From Perkinsus chesapeaki (Eukaryota > Perkinsozoa > Perkinsida > Perkinsidae), in the NCBI GenBank assembly GCA_013115145.1, contig JAAPAO010000449.1, forward strand, positions 1-29,734: 29,734 nt of DNA, read 5' to 3'. A program made the translations under genes and the position numbers. The notes under the pieces were generated by a model that was given only the letters and a program-made list of their open reading frames with translations, made no database searches and was not told the DNA's origin. Position 1 is the stretch's first letter, and every line of letters starts with the position of its first letter. Shown in pieces: positions 1 to 9,802 of the stretch.

Positions 1-182
1 TATGTGAGCATGCTGTTGTTGTTGTATATGTGAGCATGCTGTTGTTGCTGTATATGTGAGCATGCTGTTGTTGTTGTATGTGTGAGCATGCTGTTGTTGC
101 TGTATATGTGAGCATGCTGTTGTTGTTGTATGTGTGAGCATGCTGTTGTTGCTGTATATGTGAGCATGCTGTTGTTGCTGTA
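1..182. repeat. 26-bp tandem repeat, 7 copies
   Basis: Seven head-to-tail copies of a 26-bp unit built as TATGTGAGCATGC followed by a TGT/TGC-rich half. Copies differ at two sites only: TATG versus TGTG at the start and TTG versus CTG near the end. The array reaches the left edge of the window, so it may be longer. Nothing here is coding in a convincing way. Confidence 0.97.
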
Positions 183-704
183 TAGATGGTCTTTGCATTT
201 CGCGTCTGGTATTGGTAAGAATGATAGAGACGTTGAACAGTAACATTAGATGAGATGAGACCATATCAACAGTCAAGAGTAATTGGTCGAGAACATCAAG
301 TGTAACAAGACTTGATGAATAATATTGATCCTTACCGGCCAGGGCTTAGCCTGATCATGCTGCAACATTGATACCGCGAGATATCATTTATACCATGATG
401 AACTACTGTACTAGAGAGCCGACAAGTAGAGTTCCATTTCTCGTCACCACGACCTTACGTACTCCAGTGGGTAGTATCTTACTTTACACTGTTTGGATAC
501 ACGCAAGCTGTTGAACAAAGCATGTAGCTCTGAGTATGATGGACATGCAGTTAAAGACATATTTAATTGTGTCATCGCAAGGCAAGTATTTGTTACAAAC
601 TCCTGTATCAGTTGATTATTTAATACTCATCTCACTTACCTCACTTACTCACAATACCAATGTTATATTATATATTATTAAGACTTGTTGTTGTTCTTGT
701 TACC
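183..704. other. Spacer upstream of the first secreted-family gene
   Basis: No reliable gene is visible. A short open stretch (536-811) overlaps the start of the next gene in another frame and has no family resemblance, so I leave it out. The promoter and 5' UTR of the gene starting at 705 should lie here, but no core promoter motif is clear. Confidence 0.5.
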
Positions 705-1863
705 ATGTCTCTCCTTTTCACTATCACTCTTATATTATTTCTTATTACGAATATTCAAGCGAGAACACTCCGGCGAAAAGTAAGGTTATACTTAATTCTA
801 ATTTTGAATGAGCTTATTCTTAGACCCATCAACATAATACCGGCAGTAGTGGTAGTAAATGCGAAGTAATAAGTGAATATCTAACGACAAATGGTACAAA
901 GGTAGAAAAACAACACTGTCAGAAAGAGACTCATCATTACTACTACAGAAAGAAATCAGAGTCGGTGGACATCTTCAGACTAGCGGCACTCGACAAAAGC
1001 CGCCTAAATTGAGCCTTACACATGTTAGTGTTTTTGAAGGTGAAATGGTGTAAGAATGAACAAACTGGCAATTTTAGTGGTATGATTATATTCAGTGACG
1101 TGGAAGGGAAGAGACTCACTCGATGTCGAAGCACACACCGTAGCTTCGAAAACGCGCAATATGATACAATTGATGAGGAAAATAATGAAAAGGGTTGCCG
1201 AAGGGCTATCAGGAAGATTGGTCTCGATTGGTATGATAAGAAGTTAAGCTATGATCAACATGAAATAATGCAAGATGTGAAAGAGAAGGGAAAGACTATG
1301 GAAGATGCTTTAGTCTTACTTGCCCTCAAAACTATTGAACATGACATTTTAAAAGGAAATTATGAAGATGAAAGTATGATTAGTAAATTCAATGTGTCAC
1401 AAGAACGAATGCAGAGTGAAATTGTAAGATAGAGAAAGATGAAGTATTCAGTCGATTGGGTTATTGACGTTGAGGGTTCAGGTTTTGAAGATGGCTGCTG
1501 CTTCATCACAAAATGGTGTTTATGGACTCAAGGAAATTGGCTCTTATTATTATGTATCATCAAAGAAGTAAGAACACACCCTATAGACCCTGTAGAGATT
1601 CATTATTTAGACGATGCGGGGAAAGTGAGAGAGTTAATGTAGCGAATCTCGAAGCTATCGCGGCGGCAATAATATCGTCAAGGCCCGCTCATCTGGTCGA
1701 GGACCCTCGACAATTAATACTTGATATTCTCACAAAACGTCAATTGGAATCTCCCTACGTCAAACTTCACGAAATACCTGTAAATGATATAAAGACAAGA
1801 GAGCAAGCCGCAGGTGTCCTAATTTATGGACATGTCACAGGTCATTATTATCATCTCGTTTAG
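705..1863 (+). CDS. Secreted family protein, paralog A (function unknown)
   Basis: First of four related genes. Exon 1 (705-779) encodes a signal peptide (start MSLLFTITLILFLITN, likely cut after IQA). A 44-nt intron leads at 824 to an exon with KCEVISEYL, then a family core beginning near 1040 (KVKWC, MIIFSDVEG, EEKGC-type cysteine, a helix around EDALVLLAL). Two tiny introns follow: 1424-1451 (28 nt) and one from 1568 (19 or 28 nt, depending on which AG is used). The last exon stops at 1861-1863 and carries the shared C-terminal motif REQAAGVLIYGHVTG. An in-frame TGA at 1010-1012 implies an additional intron (for example GTACAA or GTAGAA donor near 885-900 to an AG at about 1028 or 1039) or a broken gene; I could not decide. 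Family membership rests on aligned motifs with B, C and D. No known domain recognised. Confidence 0.62.
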
Positions 1864-2030
1864 ATGTTTCTTTCTTTAATGTTTATTATTACCACTACTG
1901 GTCATGTACTTGGTCATGTTGTATTTTATCCATATTATTAAGCATCTAGTTCTAATTTACCGCCGCCAGACAACAACTTCCTCCTCACCTTTATTATAGT
2001 TTACTGTGTTATTGTACATAAACTACTACG

Positions 2031-3275
2031 ATGACGTACTTCTATAAAGTCATCGCTTCCCTTGTCACCCTCGAGCAGGCAGCTCTAGCAGCCACAGCAG
2101 CAGTGACACGGGTAAACAGCTAGAGGTGTCAGAAGATGTTGTTAGATTAATTGGAGAATGTTATTCGGATTAAAGCTATTGTTATTGTAGGAATCAGTGA
2201 AGTCAGCTGAATGCTCTTTGAAGCTAGCTCATTCAGATGGCACATCGGTATGTTTTAATTAGATCATGTCATGGTATTCTATTATTGTCATCCTCTTTAG
2301 AGTAGCACTATTGTTGTTGGTGCTGAGGTGACATTTGAGAAGTTGACCAAACAGTATCATGCTGATACAACATACATTTCTTTAGGAGAGGGGAGAATGG
2401 GTGAAGTGTAAGGAGGAATAATGATATCGTATTAATGGTATCTACGGCAGGCCTCTTAATCCCACAAAGGAACAATACGAATGTACACAGATTCATATAT
2501 TCGACGCTGGCACTATTCTCGATACTACTACTTATGATCCCAATAAAGACGATATTTTCAAGCAAAGGAAAAGTCTCAAAGACCAGTGCGAAGCTTATAT
2601 CATAGGGCTCGGACATGAAATATTTACCAAAAATAGCAGCATGAGTATACTATGGGATGCCAGTGGTTTGTCAAAGGCAACAAAAGGATGGCGCTCGAGG
2701 GGCCTACTTACTACAGTTGGTTTGACCCGTGAAGATATTGATAAGGCTCTGTTCGCTATGGAGACGAGGGCTCGAGGAAACTTGAAGGATTATACGGCAA
2801 GATTAAATTACACTACGAGACAGGAAATGCACGATGGAACATTGGTAAGATGCTGCAGTTATATCATCATAATCGATAGGAGAGTTCACACAAGTCTTTC
2901 AGAAATTCCAAAGGATTGGTCTTGATAGCGAACTTCAATTGGGTGAGTTACGTATAACGGAAGTCAATCCCCTGAAGTGAGTTAATACCAAAAAAGGCGC
3001 TGAGATACGGTTTATTATATCTCAGAGCTAAGTGTAAGTTGGCAAAGGTTAACACTAAAGGACTAAAACAGGCGAAAAAGCAGGTTAATGTGAACATTAA
3101 AGGTGTAAAGAAGAGTGTATACGATGCTATTGTGGACTTGGCAAGAAGCTTAAATTACATGAATACAGATAAAGCTATAAAGAATGGAGTCAGTCTTACA
3201 GGGGTTCCGATGAATAACAGACGAAAACAATTAGACGTATCAATAAGAGCTATAATTGTAGGCATGACCGACTAA
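2031..3275 (+). CDS. Secreted family protein, paralog B (function unknown)
   Basis: Six exons join in phase: 2031-2111, 2191-2247, 2301-2407, 2451-2844, 2885-2976 and 3005-3275, giving about 333 aa. Exon 1 has a weak signal peptide (MTYFYKVIASLVTLEQAAL). Shared family marks are the early cysteine (SAECSLKLA), YECTQIHIFDAG in the core (C has YECKGDFYLYM at the same place), the QCEAYIIGLG cysteine helix, FTQVFQKFQRIGL, LGELRITEV, and the C-terminal NNRRKQLDVSIRAI. Introns are 79, 53, 43, 40 and 28 nt; the last (2977-3004) starts GTGAGT and is needed to keep frame. Codon use matches the neighbours. Function unknown; secretion is inferred from the N-terminus. Confidence 0.68.
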
Positions 3276-3599
3276 TCCGGTGAAATGTCCATAATTGTTT
3301 ATTAAACCGGTGTTCACGTGGTGTACATGATGATGATGTTCAACAAGTGCTACTACTAGGATGATGATAATTTGTTGAATTGGTTTGTTGTTTCACTTGT
3401 TGGTGGTTCAAATAAAATTATACTCGACCATTGTATTCCATATGTATTCAAACAACAGAAGACTAGTTAACTTCACCAACACACCAGAGATATCGCTAGA
3501 ATACTAGACATGTCAAATAATAGGTTGGTCTTGCCATATATGGTATAGAGAGGCATTTCAATTTGAAACTTACTTCGTCAGTTTACCATATTCCGACCC
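3276..3599. other. Spacer between paralogs B and C
   Basis: AT-rich, no gene seen. The 3' end of B and the promoter of C must lie here. No terminator or TATA-like element stands out. Confidence 0.5.
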
Positions 3600-5079
3600 A
3601 TGCGATTCGGTGCAGCTGCGCTTCCCTGGAGTCTCATCCTCCTTCTTCTTGTTTGGTTAACCCCAACAGAAGGAGGATGTGGGTTATTAGGATGCATTAA
3701 GCGAAGGATATTTAACAAGAAGAATAGAGACAAGAATAAGAATGATGTTTGTAAGATGAAAGTTGAGAAGTCATCAGAAGGAGTCATAGAAGTAGCACGC
3801 CATAGCCGATACTATTGGCGAGAACAACTTCAGGTTAGAGAAGTTGCTACCACGCGAAGGATGAAGAAGAGCGAAATCACGCACCTCGCAGTATGGCAAA
3901 CAAGAACAAAAATAAAGTATGAGGCATTTGAAGGCAGGGTCGGGAGCATTATGTCGATAGGGACACCAAGGGAGCGGAGAGTAAAAAGAAGAAGAAGAAG
4001 AAGAAGAAGAAGAAGAAGAAGAAGAAGAAGAAGAAGAAGAAGCAACACGTGTTATATGAATGTAAGGGTGACTTTTATTTATATATGAGACAATTTAATA
4101 ACCCTGACAATGACTTATCACTTCCCCCGCCCCCACCTGTGAATGATGCAGAAGACACAGACATTGATCCACTACCACTGCCACTGCCACCACCACCACC
4201 AATAGAAGCATATGGCTATACAACTGTGGATGCAGAAGATAGGGGTTTACTATCACAGCTGGAGGAAGAGGAGAATCACTCTACTGTTGATGAAGAAACT
4301 TGTCTCAAGAATGTACACTCTTTAGCTGAACGATTTTAAGCTTATTCACCTGGCTACTCAAACGTGAAATCAATTGGATCAGAGAACTATGAAAATATGA
4401 AGAAGGAAGGAACACTACAAACTTTATTGAATGTTGCAGAGGCGGCTGAAACGATCAACGGTGAAAAGGGGTGCAAGTTTGTTGTTGGATTTCGGTTTGG
4501 TACAGAACAAGCAACAGTAAGCAACTGAATCGATATTATAACTATTTCATATGTTTCATTTTGTAGGGCTTTTTATCAGTACAACTGGCACCGGTTAAAG
4601 TTGAAGATCGTAGAACCGACGCCTTCCAGTTTAGACTTCATAAGATCGGTTATGTGAATGAGGAAGAGAAAAAAAAGTAAGAATAGAAATATACTATCCA
4701 ACGCTGCGGCGTACTCCCGTAAGTCATCATTCTATAGTAGACTCTTGCCATTCATAGACATCTTCCTGATCACAATCACGATTAAATTACACTTGTCATT
4801 CTGTACAGGTCTTGCAAAGACGGTGGGGTTCAGCCTAACACGACTACAGCCAACAAGCTAATAGAAGAGACACGTTTAATGATTGGAAATGGGGACGAAG
4901 ACCAATGCTATCAACAACTACTTGCCTATGCCAAAAAGGCTTACGAGTATAACTCTCAACTATCCAAGAGACATAGTCTTGATATTAATGATTTGTCAAA
5001 TATTGAGAGGAATGTTGCCGTGAGAACAGCTGTGAGACTAATACATTTACTTACTACTGGTTTTTCATTACCATATTGA
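3600..5079 (+). pseudogene. Secreted family protein, paralog C, with an in-frame stop
   Basis: Strong signal peptide (MRFGAAALPWSLILLLLVW, cut near TEGG). Exons in phase: 3600-3980, 4043-4516, 4567-4676, 4809-5079, about 411 codons. Intron 1 (3981-4042) is GTAAAA followed by a pure AGA/AAG run; splicing it out restores the family motif YECKGDFYLYM. A proline-rich insertion (two runs of five prolines around 4125-4200) is unique to this copy. C-terminal motifs SCKDGG and ERNVAVRTAVRLIHLLTTG match paralogs A and D. Codon 99 of exon 2 is TAA (4337-4339) between AERF and AYSPGY, and the flanks on both sides align with paralog A, so the stop lies inside coding sequence. Options: inactivated copy, sequencing or allelic error, stop readthrough, or an unusual multiple-of-3 intron (GTACAC at about 4312 to GAG before AAC-TAT). 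I call it a probable pseudogene with low certainty. Confidence 0.6.
3981..4042 (+). repeat. AGA/AAG microsatellite acting as an intron
   Basis: 62 nt: donor GTAAAA, then uninterrupted AGA repeats, ending AAG before CAACACG. Reading through gives poly-arginine; splicing it out gives the family motif in frame. Confidence 0.75.
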
Positions 5080-5513
5080 TGTTCGCGTGGTGGTGCCATG
5101 GTTTACGGGATGTCTTGGTTACTCAACTATGTTGCCTTATGAGTAATTATAATAACACTTGTTGCGCAACCCGGTCGAACCCGACTCGGGGAAGGTGGAA
5201 TCGTATCATACCATAAAACTTAAATGATCCGCAGAAGTACAGTTACTTATCGAGTTTAATAAAGGTTTTCAGACACCTCTATGAAGTTATGGTAACAAAA
5301 ACGCAATGTTCCAGTAGTAATTACCACTCGATATCAGTACTTCTATATTGGGCTAATACAGTAGTATAGCAGTATTGATATGGTGAGGAGTACTTCACAT
5401 GTGTCAACCGATATATGAATTCTAAACAACTGTAAACAAAACAACAAAACAAGATAGGCAACAATGAACAACAACAACAACAACAAGATTAACAGTAGAT
5501 CAATTACTATATA
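5080..5513. other. Spacer between convergent genes C and D
   Basis: Shared 3' region of paralog C (+) and paralog D (-). It includes a short CAA run at about 5466-5486. No gene or RNA is visible. Confidence 0.5.
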
Positions 5514-6647
5514 TTAATAAGTATCCTGATATATGGCATCAAAAGCATTAACTGCATGTCGGTGACCAACATATCCAGTTAGCTTGTATCTTATAAGCTT
5601 AACCGCATTATGAATTGCAGCACGTCTATTCTGTGGTAGTATTATATCAGCATCCGCCGGGAAAGGCTGAAGATGAAGCCGTTGCTTAATGTTATCATTT
5701 AGTTGTCCATTAATATAATGTGCATAACGCAGAGCTTGCCGTATACAAGACGCGACAGCACCCTGATATGTGCTACTCAATAGTTTAACATTTCCTAAAA
5801 GATCATCAAGTTCATCTATTTTTATTGATAACACCCTAAGAGAAGCTCAATAATGTTATTGAAAGCAGATGCATTAATACCCTTTTGAAGTCCGGGGCAA
5901 ATCTAGCTTTGCCAATCGTGGTGTCTTTGCCTCCTCATCAATAATAAAGACTATATCGCTGAGTACCTGGGAATAGTGCCCTTGTTGGAATTCCTATCCG
6001 ACTTCAGTTTTTTACTAATTTGCTGTTCAAATTTCGTGCACTAACCAATCTGTAAGCATTCTTCCGCGTTAGTTCTTCAACCGCTTCATAGGATATGACA
6101 GCAAGTGCCCAGTTCTCCTTTGACTCTTGTGTTTTAGTATCATATGAATTCCTGTCTATCGTGGAGTTATATTCCAAAGCCATACCATATCTTATAATGA
6201 AATCTTTACAATGGTCATCAACTCTATCAATAACAGTTTCACCCAAGAGATGACTGTCGTCTACATTGGGGAGACCAGCCTCCATATAATGATGAGTACC
6301 ACCAATATCGTATATAGTGATATAATCTATTGTTATCATTTCTGTGCCTCTATTACTCTTGGTAGGTCTAATAGACGCTCCAACTGTAACCTACGTAGAG
6401 TAAGCTCATATTCTTATAAGTTACACCTCTGTTAACCTCATTAGGCATCCGACGCAGGTTCTCCTTGACCTTTCCATTTAAGGTGCATCGTTTAATAGAT
6501 GGAGGAGGTTTAGACACCTGTCATATCAATTTAATAAGCACATTCAAATGTCGAAACTTAGTATCTCACATCTGTTTTAATGGTTGCTTCATTGATTGTA
6601 ATATTCAGCAAAATAATAATTGATAAGAAGGCGCCTCCTTTTATCAT
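5514..6647 (-). CDS. Secreted family protein, paralog D (function unknown)
   Basis: The best-resolved family member, inverted relative to A-C. Exons on the minus strand: 6570-6647, 6427-6517, 6046-6383, 5881-5993, 5514-5835; all phases agree and give 313 aa. Exon 1 is a signal peptide (MIKGGAFLSIIILLNITIN, cut near NEA). Motifs shared with the other copies: early cysteine (IKRCTLNGKV), core strand ITIDYITIYDIGG, cysteine helix DDHCKDFIIRYGM, EFQQGHYSQVLSD, and the C-terminal NRRAAIHNAVKLIRYKLTGY. Introns are 43-52 nt. There are no internal stops, so the family is probably expressed. No enzyme signature or known domain recognised. Secretion or a surface role is inferred from the leader only. 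Confidence 0.75.
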
Positions 6648-7146
6648 GTTATAATAAATTACAGTCGATACTAAATACTATAACAGTGGATCCTTCTAAT
6701 TCATTGTCATGTTACTTTCTATCGATTCAATACCTAAACGTTGATAATCTCTTTCATCTTGGAAATAACATTATGCTCGATGGTAGATATATCAGGCGAG
6801 CGACGAATATATTGGAAATTGTGACAATAAGCAACTTAGCGGAACGATTTCCGGGAGTCAGGTGAGTTACATATTGATTCGAAGGGCTCATCTTTTTGAA
6901 CATTAGAATCGATGTAAGGTATCCGTCTCAATTTGTATTATAAAGCAGTGGTATACAATAATAAGGTGACATACGAAGCAGTAGTTGTATTGATGCCGAG
7001 AAGTGTTTTCTGCTCATCATTTACATATTATATTAATGTGGTTATTTAATCTTATTGATACTTCTATAACACAAACCAATACTGTTAGCAACTTATATCC
7101 TTACTGACTTCCGTTAATATCAGTATTATCTGGCAGACTCTTCAGT
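6648..7146. other. Spacer with a possible family remnant
   Basis: Upstream of paralog D and downstream of the pseudouridine synthase. On the + strand, 6620-6861 is open and ends at a perfect donor (GTCAG then GTGAGT); it reads ...TISNLAERFPGV, faintly like HSLAERF of paralog C. It lacks a start, partner exon or signal peptide, so it may be an exon relic of a fifth copy or chance. Confidence 0.3.
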
Positions 7147-8343
7147 TTAATGTTTAGCCTTCTTATTAACGTGTTCACTCGACTGAGGCGGTGCTGATGA
7201 GGATGGTGTTCCCGTATCAGTTTGGACTCGAGTATAGTTTAGAGCTATATGAGCTGCTTCTTCTAGAAGCTCCTTCTCAGGCGTGGGGTGGTTAACATAT
7301 CTATTAAATAGATGGTTGATGAATAATAATATAAATAAATAGACTAACTTTAATAATGATGGTTCTGCTTCAACACTAATTGTTATATCATCTTTCACAT
7401 GACGTAATTGCCCTCTTTTTCTTAACTTTCCTTTACAGTGTAATAAATCACCAAATGGCAACGTCAATCTCCATGCATGTAACAGCATTCTTGGAAGGCT
7501 ATCACTTCTACCACCTAATGATAATACAACTATTAATATATAACATATTAAAATATAATAAATACCATTAACAAGATGATGTTTATTAGCATATGTATAA
7601 TCGCCTAGTATAGGATGTCCAATATATGATAAATGTAACCTTAATTGATGCCTTCTACCAGTTAATAGTCTCAATACAAATACCGTACATTTAACATCAC
7701 CACCACAATAAGTATTAATAACAGGTACAGCTATTGTGGAACTGGGCTGGCCTTTATCTGATATCTCCATCCTATAAACAAGGATATAATAACAATAGTG
7801 TTCTTCACAATCGTTGATACCTAAACTCCCCTTCTACAGCCGCTATTGGTTCTGTTATCAATCTGGCTTTCATTAATTCATCTTCATCAACCCATCCATC
7901 TCCAACTGCAATATATAGCTTCTTTGTTAATCGGAACTATTAATAATAATTATTAACTTCGGGGATATTCTCCCCTACTTGAAACAAGGCGCTTGTTTCC
8001 CTATCAGCTGTTTTATTTAAAGTCACAACAACAGCTCCACTGGTGGCAAAATCAAGTTGATTGGCCAATCTAAACTTATCCATTTTAATTCTCAATGATC
8101 CTGGTCGTGCATTTGGTAAATCTCTAAGATACTTCTCCAATGTGTAAGTAAAGTCACCGTCAACTCGTAGATCATATGGTTTATCAACAATAATAATATC
8201 ATCATCCCTAATTATTATTATATACATTTCTTGTTATTCTAATAATAATAGACTAACCTATATAATATTGGTATAGTATAATCGTCTGTGAAGGGTGGAT
8301 CTCTCCTTGTTATTGTCATCTCATCAACTTTATTATCTTCCAT
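7147..8343 (-). CDS. RluA-type RNA pseudouridine synthase (RPUSD-like)
   Basis: Isomerises uridine to pseudouridine in RNA. Six exons on the minus strand, all in phase: 8258-8343, 7979-8207, 7821-7936, 7566-7771, 7349-7514, 7147-7300. Start chosen at the ATG of MEDNKVDEMT. Order of motifs: DDDIIIVDKPYDLRVDG (substrate-cleft start), then NQLDFATSG carrying the catalytic Asp of the family's HRLD-x-x-TSG motif with HR replaced by NQ, then RLTKKLYIAVGDGW, then LLTGRRHQLRLHLSYIGH followed by PILGDYTY. The QLDF-x-TSG form resembles animal RPUSD1. No S4 domain is visible. The C-terminus is lysine-rich and may be nuclear. Introns 42-51 nt. Its RNA target cannot be read from sequence. Confidence 0.9.
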
Positions 8344-8495
8344 TATCGTTTGTTATTAATAACTACTACTACATTTCGATACTTCTTTAACACAAAGACC
8401 AGGCTCCATAATAATATAGAAAACGACGTATTGTGTATAAATGACTATAATTTAACTTGATAATAACAACAACAACAATAGTAATACAATGTTAG

Positions 8496-9620
8496 TTATA
8501 CCAATTCTTCATCATCATTATCTCCATCATTGGCAATATTTTTAACATCATTATCAACAATAACCTTCCCTGATTCGGACGGCTCCGGTGAGTACATAGT
8601 TTTATTAATTTCCCTCCCGTCTATTGATGGTGCTGGTGGGTCCTCAGGTGGTGGTGGTGAATCATTCCTTTGATGAAGATCCATTATTTTTTGTCTATCC
8701 TCAACTAAGGTTTCCTTTTCTTGTCTAACAACTGCTTTAATTGCCTTCTCCACCATATCCCTTCTAGTAGCTTGTTGTTCCTCGGTTGCCATTTCCTCAA
8801 CACTCATAACAGCCAATGCTTTCGGTCCACTTTCAGAGCTCAACAACCTTCCTCTTAAGGCAGCATTTTGTCTTAAATTAAATGTTAACGTTCTAACTCT
8901 TTGATAATACTCCTTTAAATCATAATCACTAACCCTACTTTTATCATAAGCTTTAATACCGTATTCTTCCCATAATGCATCCTCCAACATCTGTGCACCT
9001 TTCTTAGCTCTATCTTCACCTTCATCTATTAAAGCTTTACTCTCTAACACATTCATAACCTTTTTACGTTGATCTTCAATACTAACAGTATGCTGTTGCT
9101 GTTGTTGTTGGGTATTATCCTTTGCCCTCTTGGGTGTACTTGATGATGATGATGATCTATTATATGTTGCTTCTATTCCCATAATATTTTTAATCCTCTT
9201 AACACTAGATATATAATCCTCATTACCACCATCATCTGTCATATTTATAATCTTCTTTAATGATGCTTTAATTGATTTCCCTATCGGTTGTAGCCAAGTC
9301 GCTGATGGTGGCTTCCTCAAATCACCACCCCACCCCCCTGGACCATCAAGCATCGGCAATATATCTTTCTTGATCCTGTCTTTAAAAACACTCTTTATCC
9401 CTGTCCCAGTCTCCGCTTGTTTTGCTAATCGTTGTAATAATACCATTAATAAGGTAACATCTACATTTTTGCCATTCCCCAAATGTGGATCCTTTAACAT
9501 CTTCATCTCATTACACCAAGATGTTAGGTTACTAGGTGTTAAAATGTCACTTCTAATATCACTCTTCAGACGTTTAATCGATAACTGAAGAGGAGATAAA
9601 GTACTATAAATAAAACACAT
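8496..9620 (-). CDS. TFIIS central-domain protein without zinc ribbon
   Basis: A single open frame of 374 aa. Residues about 195-320 match the TFIIS M-domain (TFS2M): RKKVMNVLESKAL, AQMLEDALWEEYG, then RVRTLTFNLRQNAALRGRLL and ALAVMSVEEMATEEQ, the typical order. The N-terminal 100 residues are helical and could be a degenerate TFIIS N-domain. True TFIIS ends in a zinc ribbon that inserts into RNA polymerase II; here the tail is acidic and proline-rich (PPPPEDPPAPS, then DGDNDDEELV) with no CxxC pairs, so transcript-cleavage stimulation is unlikely. It is more like Bye1/PHF3-type or other TFS2M proteins that bind the polymerase. A Q run and an S run lie near residue 155-175. The start (MCFIYSTLSP) is uncertain: an upstream exon could join at an AG near 9583 or 9602. 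Confidence 0.8.
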   Translation of the reverse strand: MCFIYSTLSPLQLSIKRLKSDIRSDILTPSNLTSWCNEMKMLKDPHLGNGKNVDVTLLMVLLQRLAKQAETGTGIKSVFKDRIKKDILPMLDGPGGWGGDLRKPPSATWLQPIGKSIKASLKKIINMTDDGGNEDYISSVKRIKNIMGIEATYNRSSSSSSTPKRAKDNTQQQQQQHTVSIEDQRKKVMNVLESKALIDEGEDRAKKGAQMLEDALWEEYGIKAYDKSRVSDYDLKEYYQRVRTLTFNLRQNAALRGRLLSSESGPKALAVMSVEEMATEEQQATRRDMVEKAIKAVVRQEKETLVEDRQKIMDLHQRNDSPPPPEDPPAPSIDGREINKTMYSPEPSESGKVIVDNDVKNIANDGDNDDEELV

Positions 9621-9802
9621 AAAACCCCGGTAAAACCAGGGAAGGTAAATAATATAATACTAAATGGATGTAAAGGGAAGCAGTTTTATAGGTTATATAT
9701 TCCTCAAAAATTATGATCATGCTGCTCGTAAAATAGTAATTATTTTGTTATAATATACTTCTTCTGAGTTGTACCCATAGTCTGTCGTGTGCATTAGTTT
9801 AA

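Noticed and set aside
1-182. CRISPR-like array
   Set aside because: The 26-bp units are directly adjacent with no spacers, and the window is eukaryotic.
3830-4048. Minus-strand poly-leucine ORF
   Set aside because: It is the antisense of the AGA repeat intron and of paralog C coding sequence.
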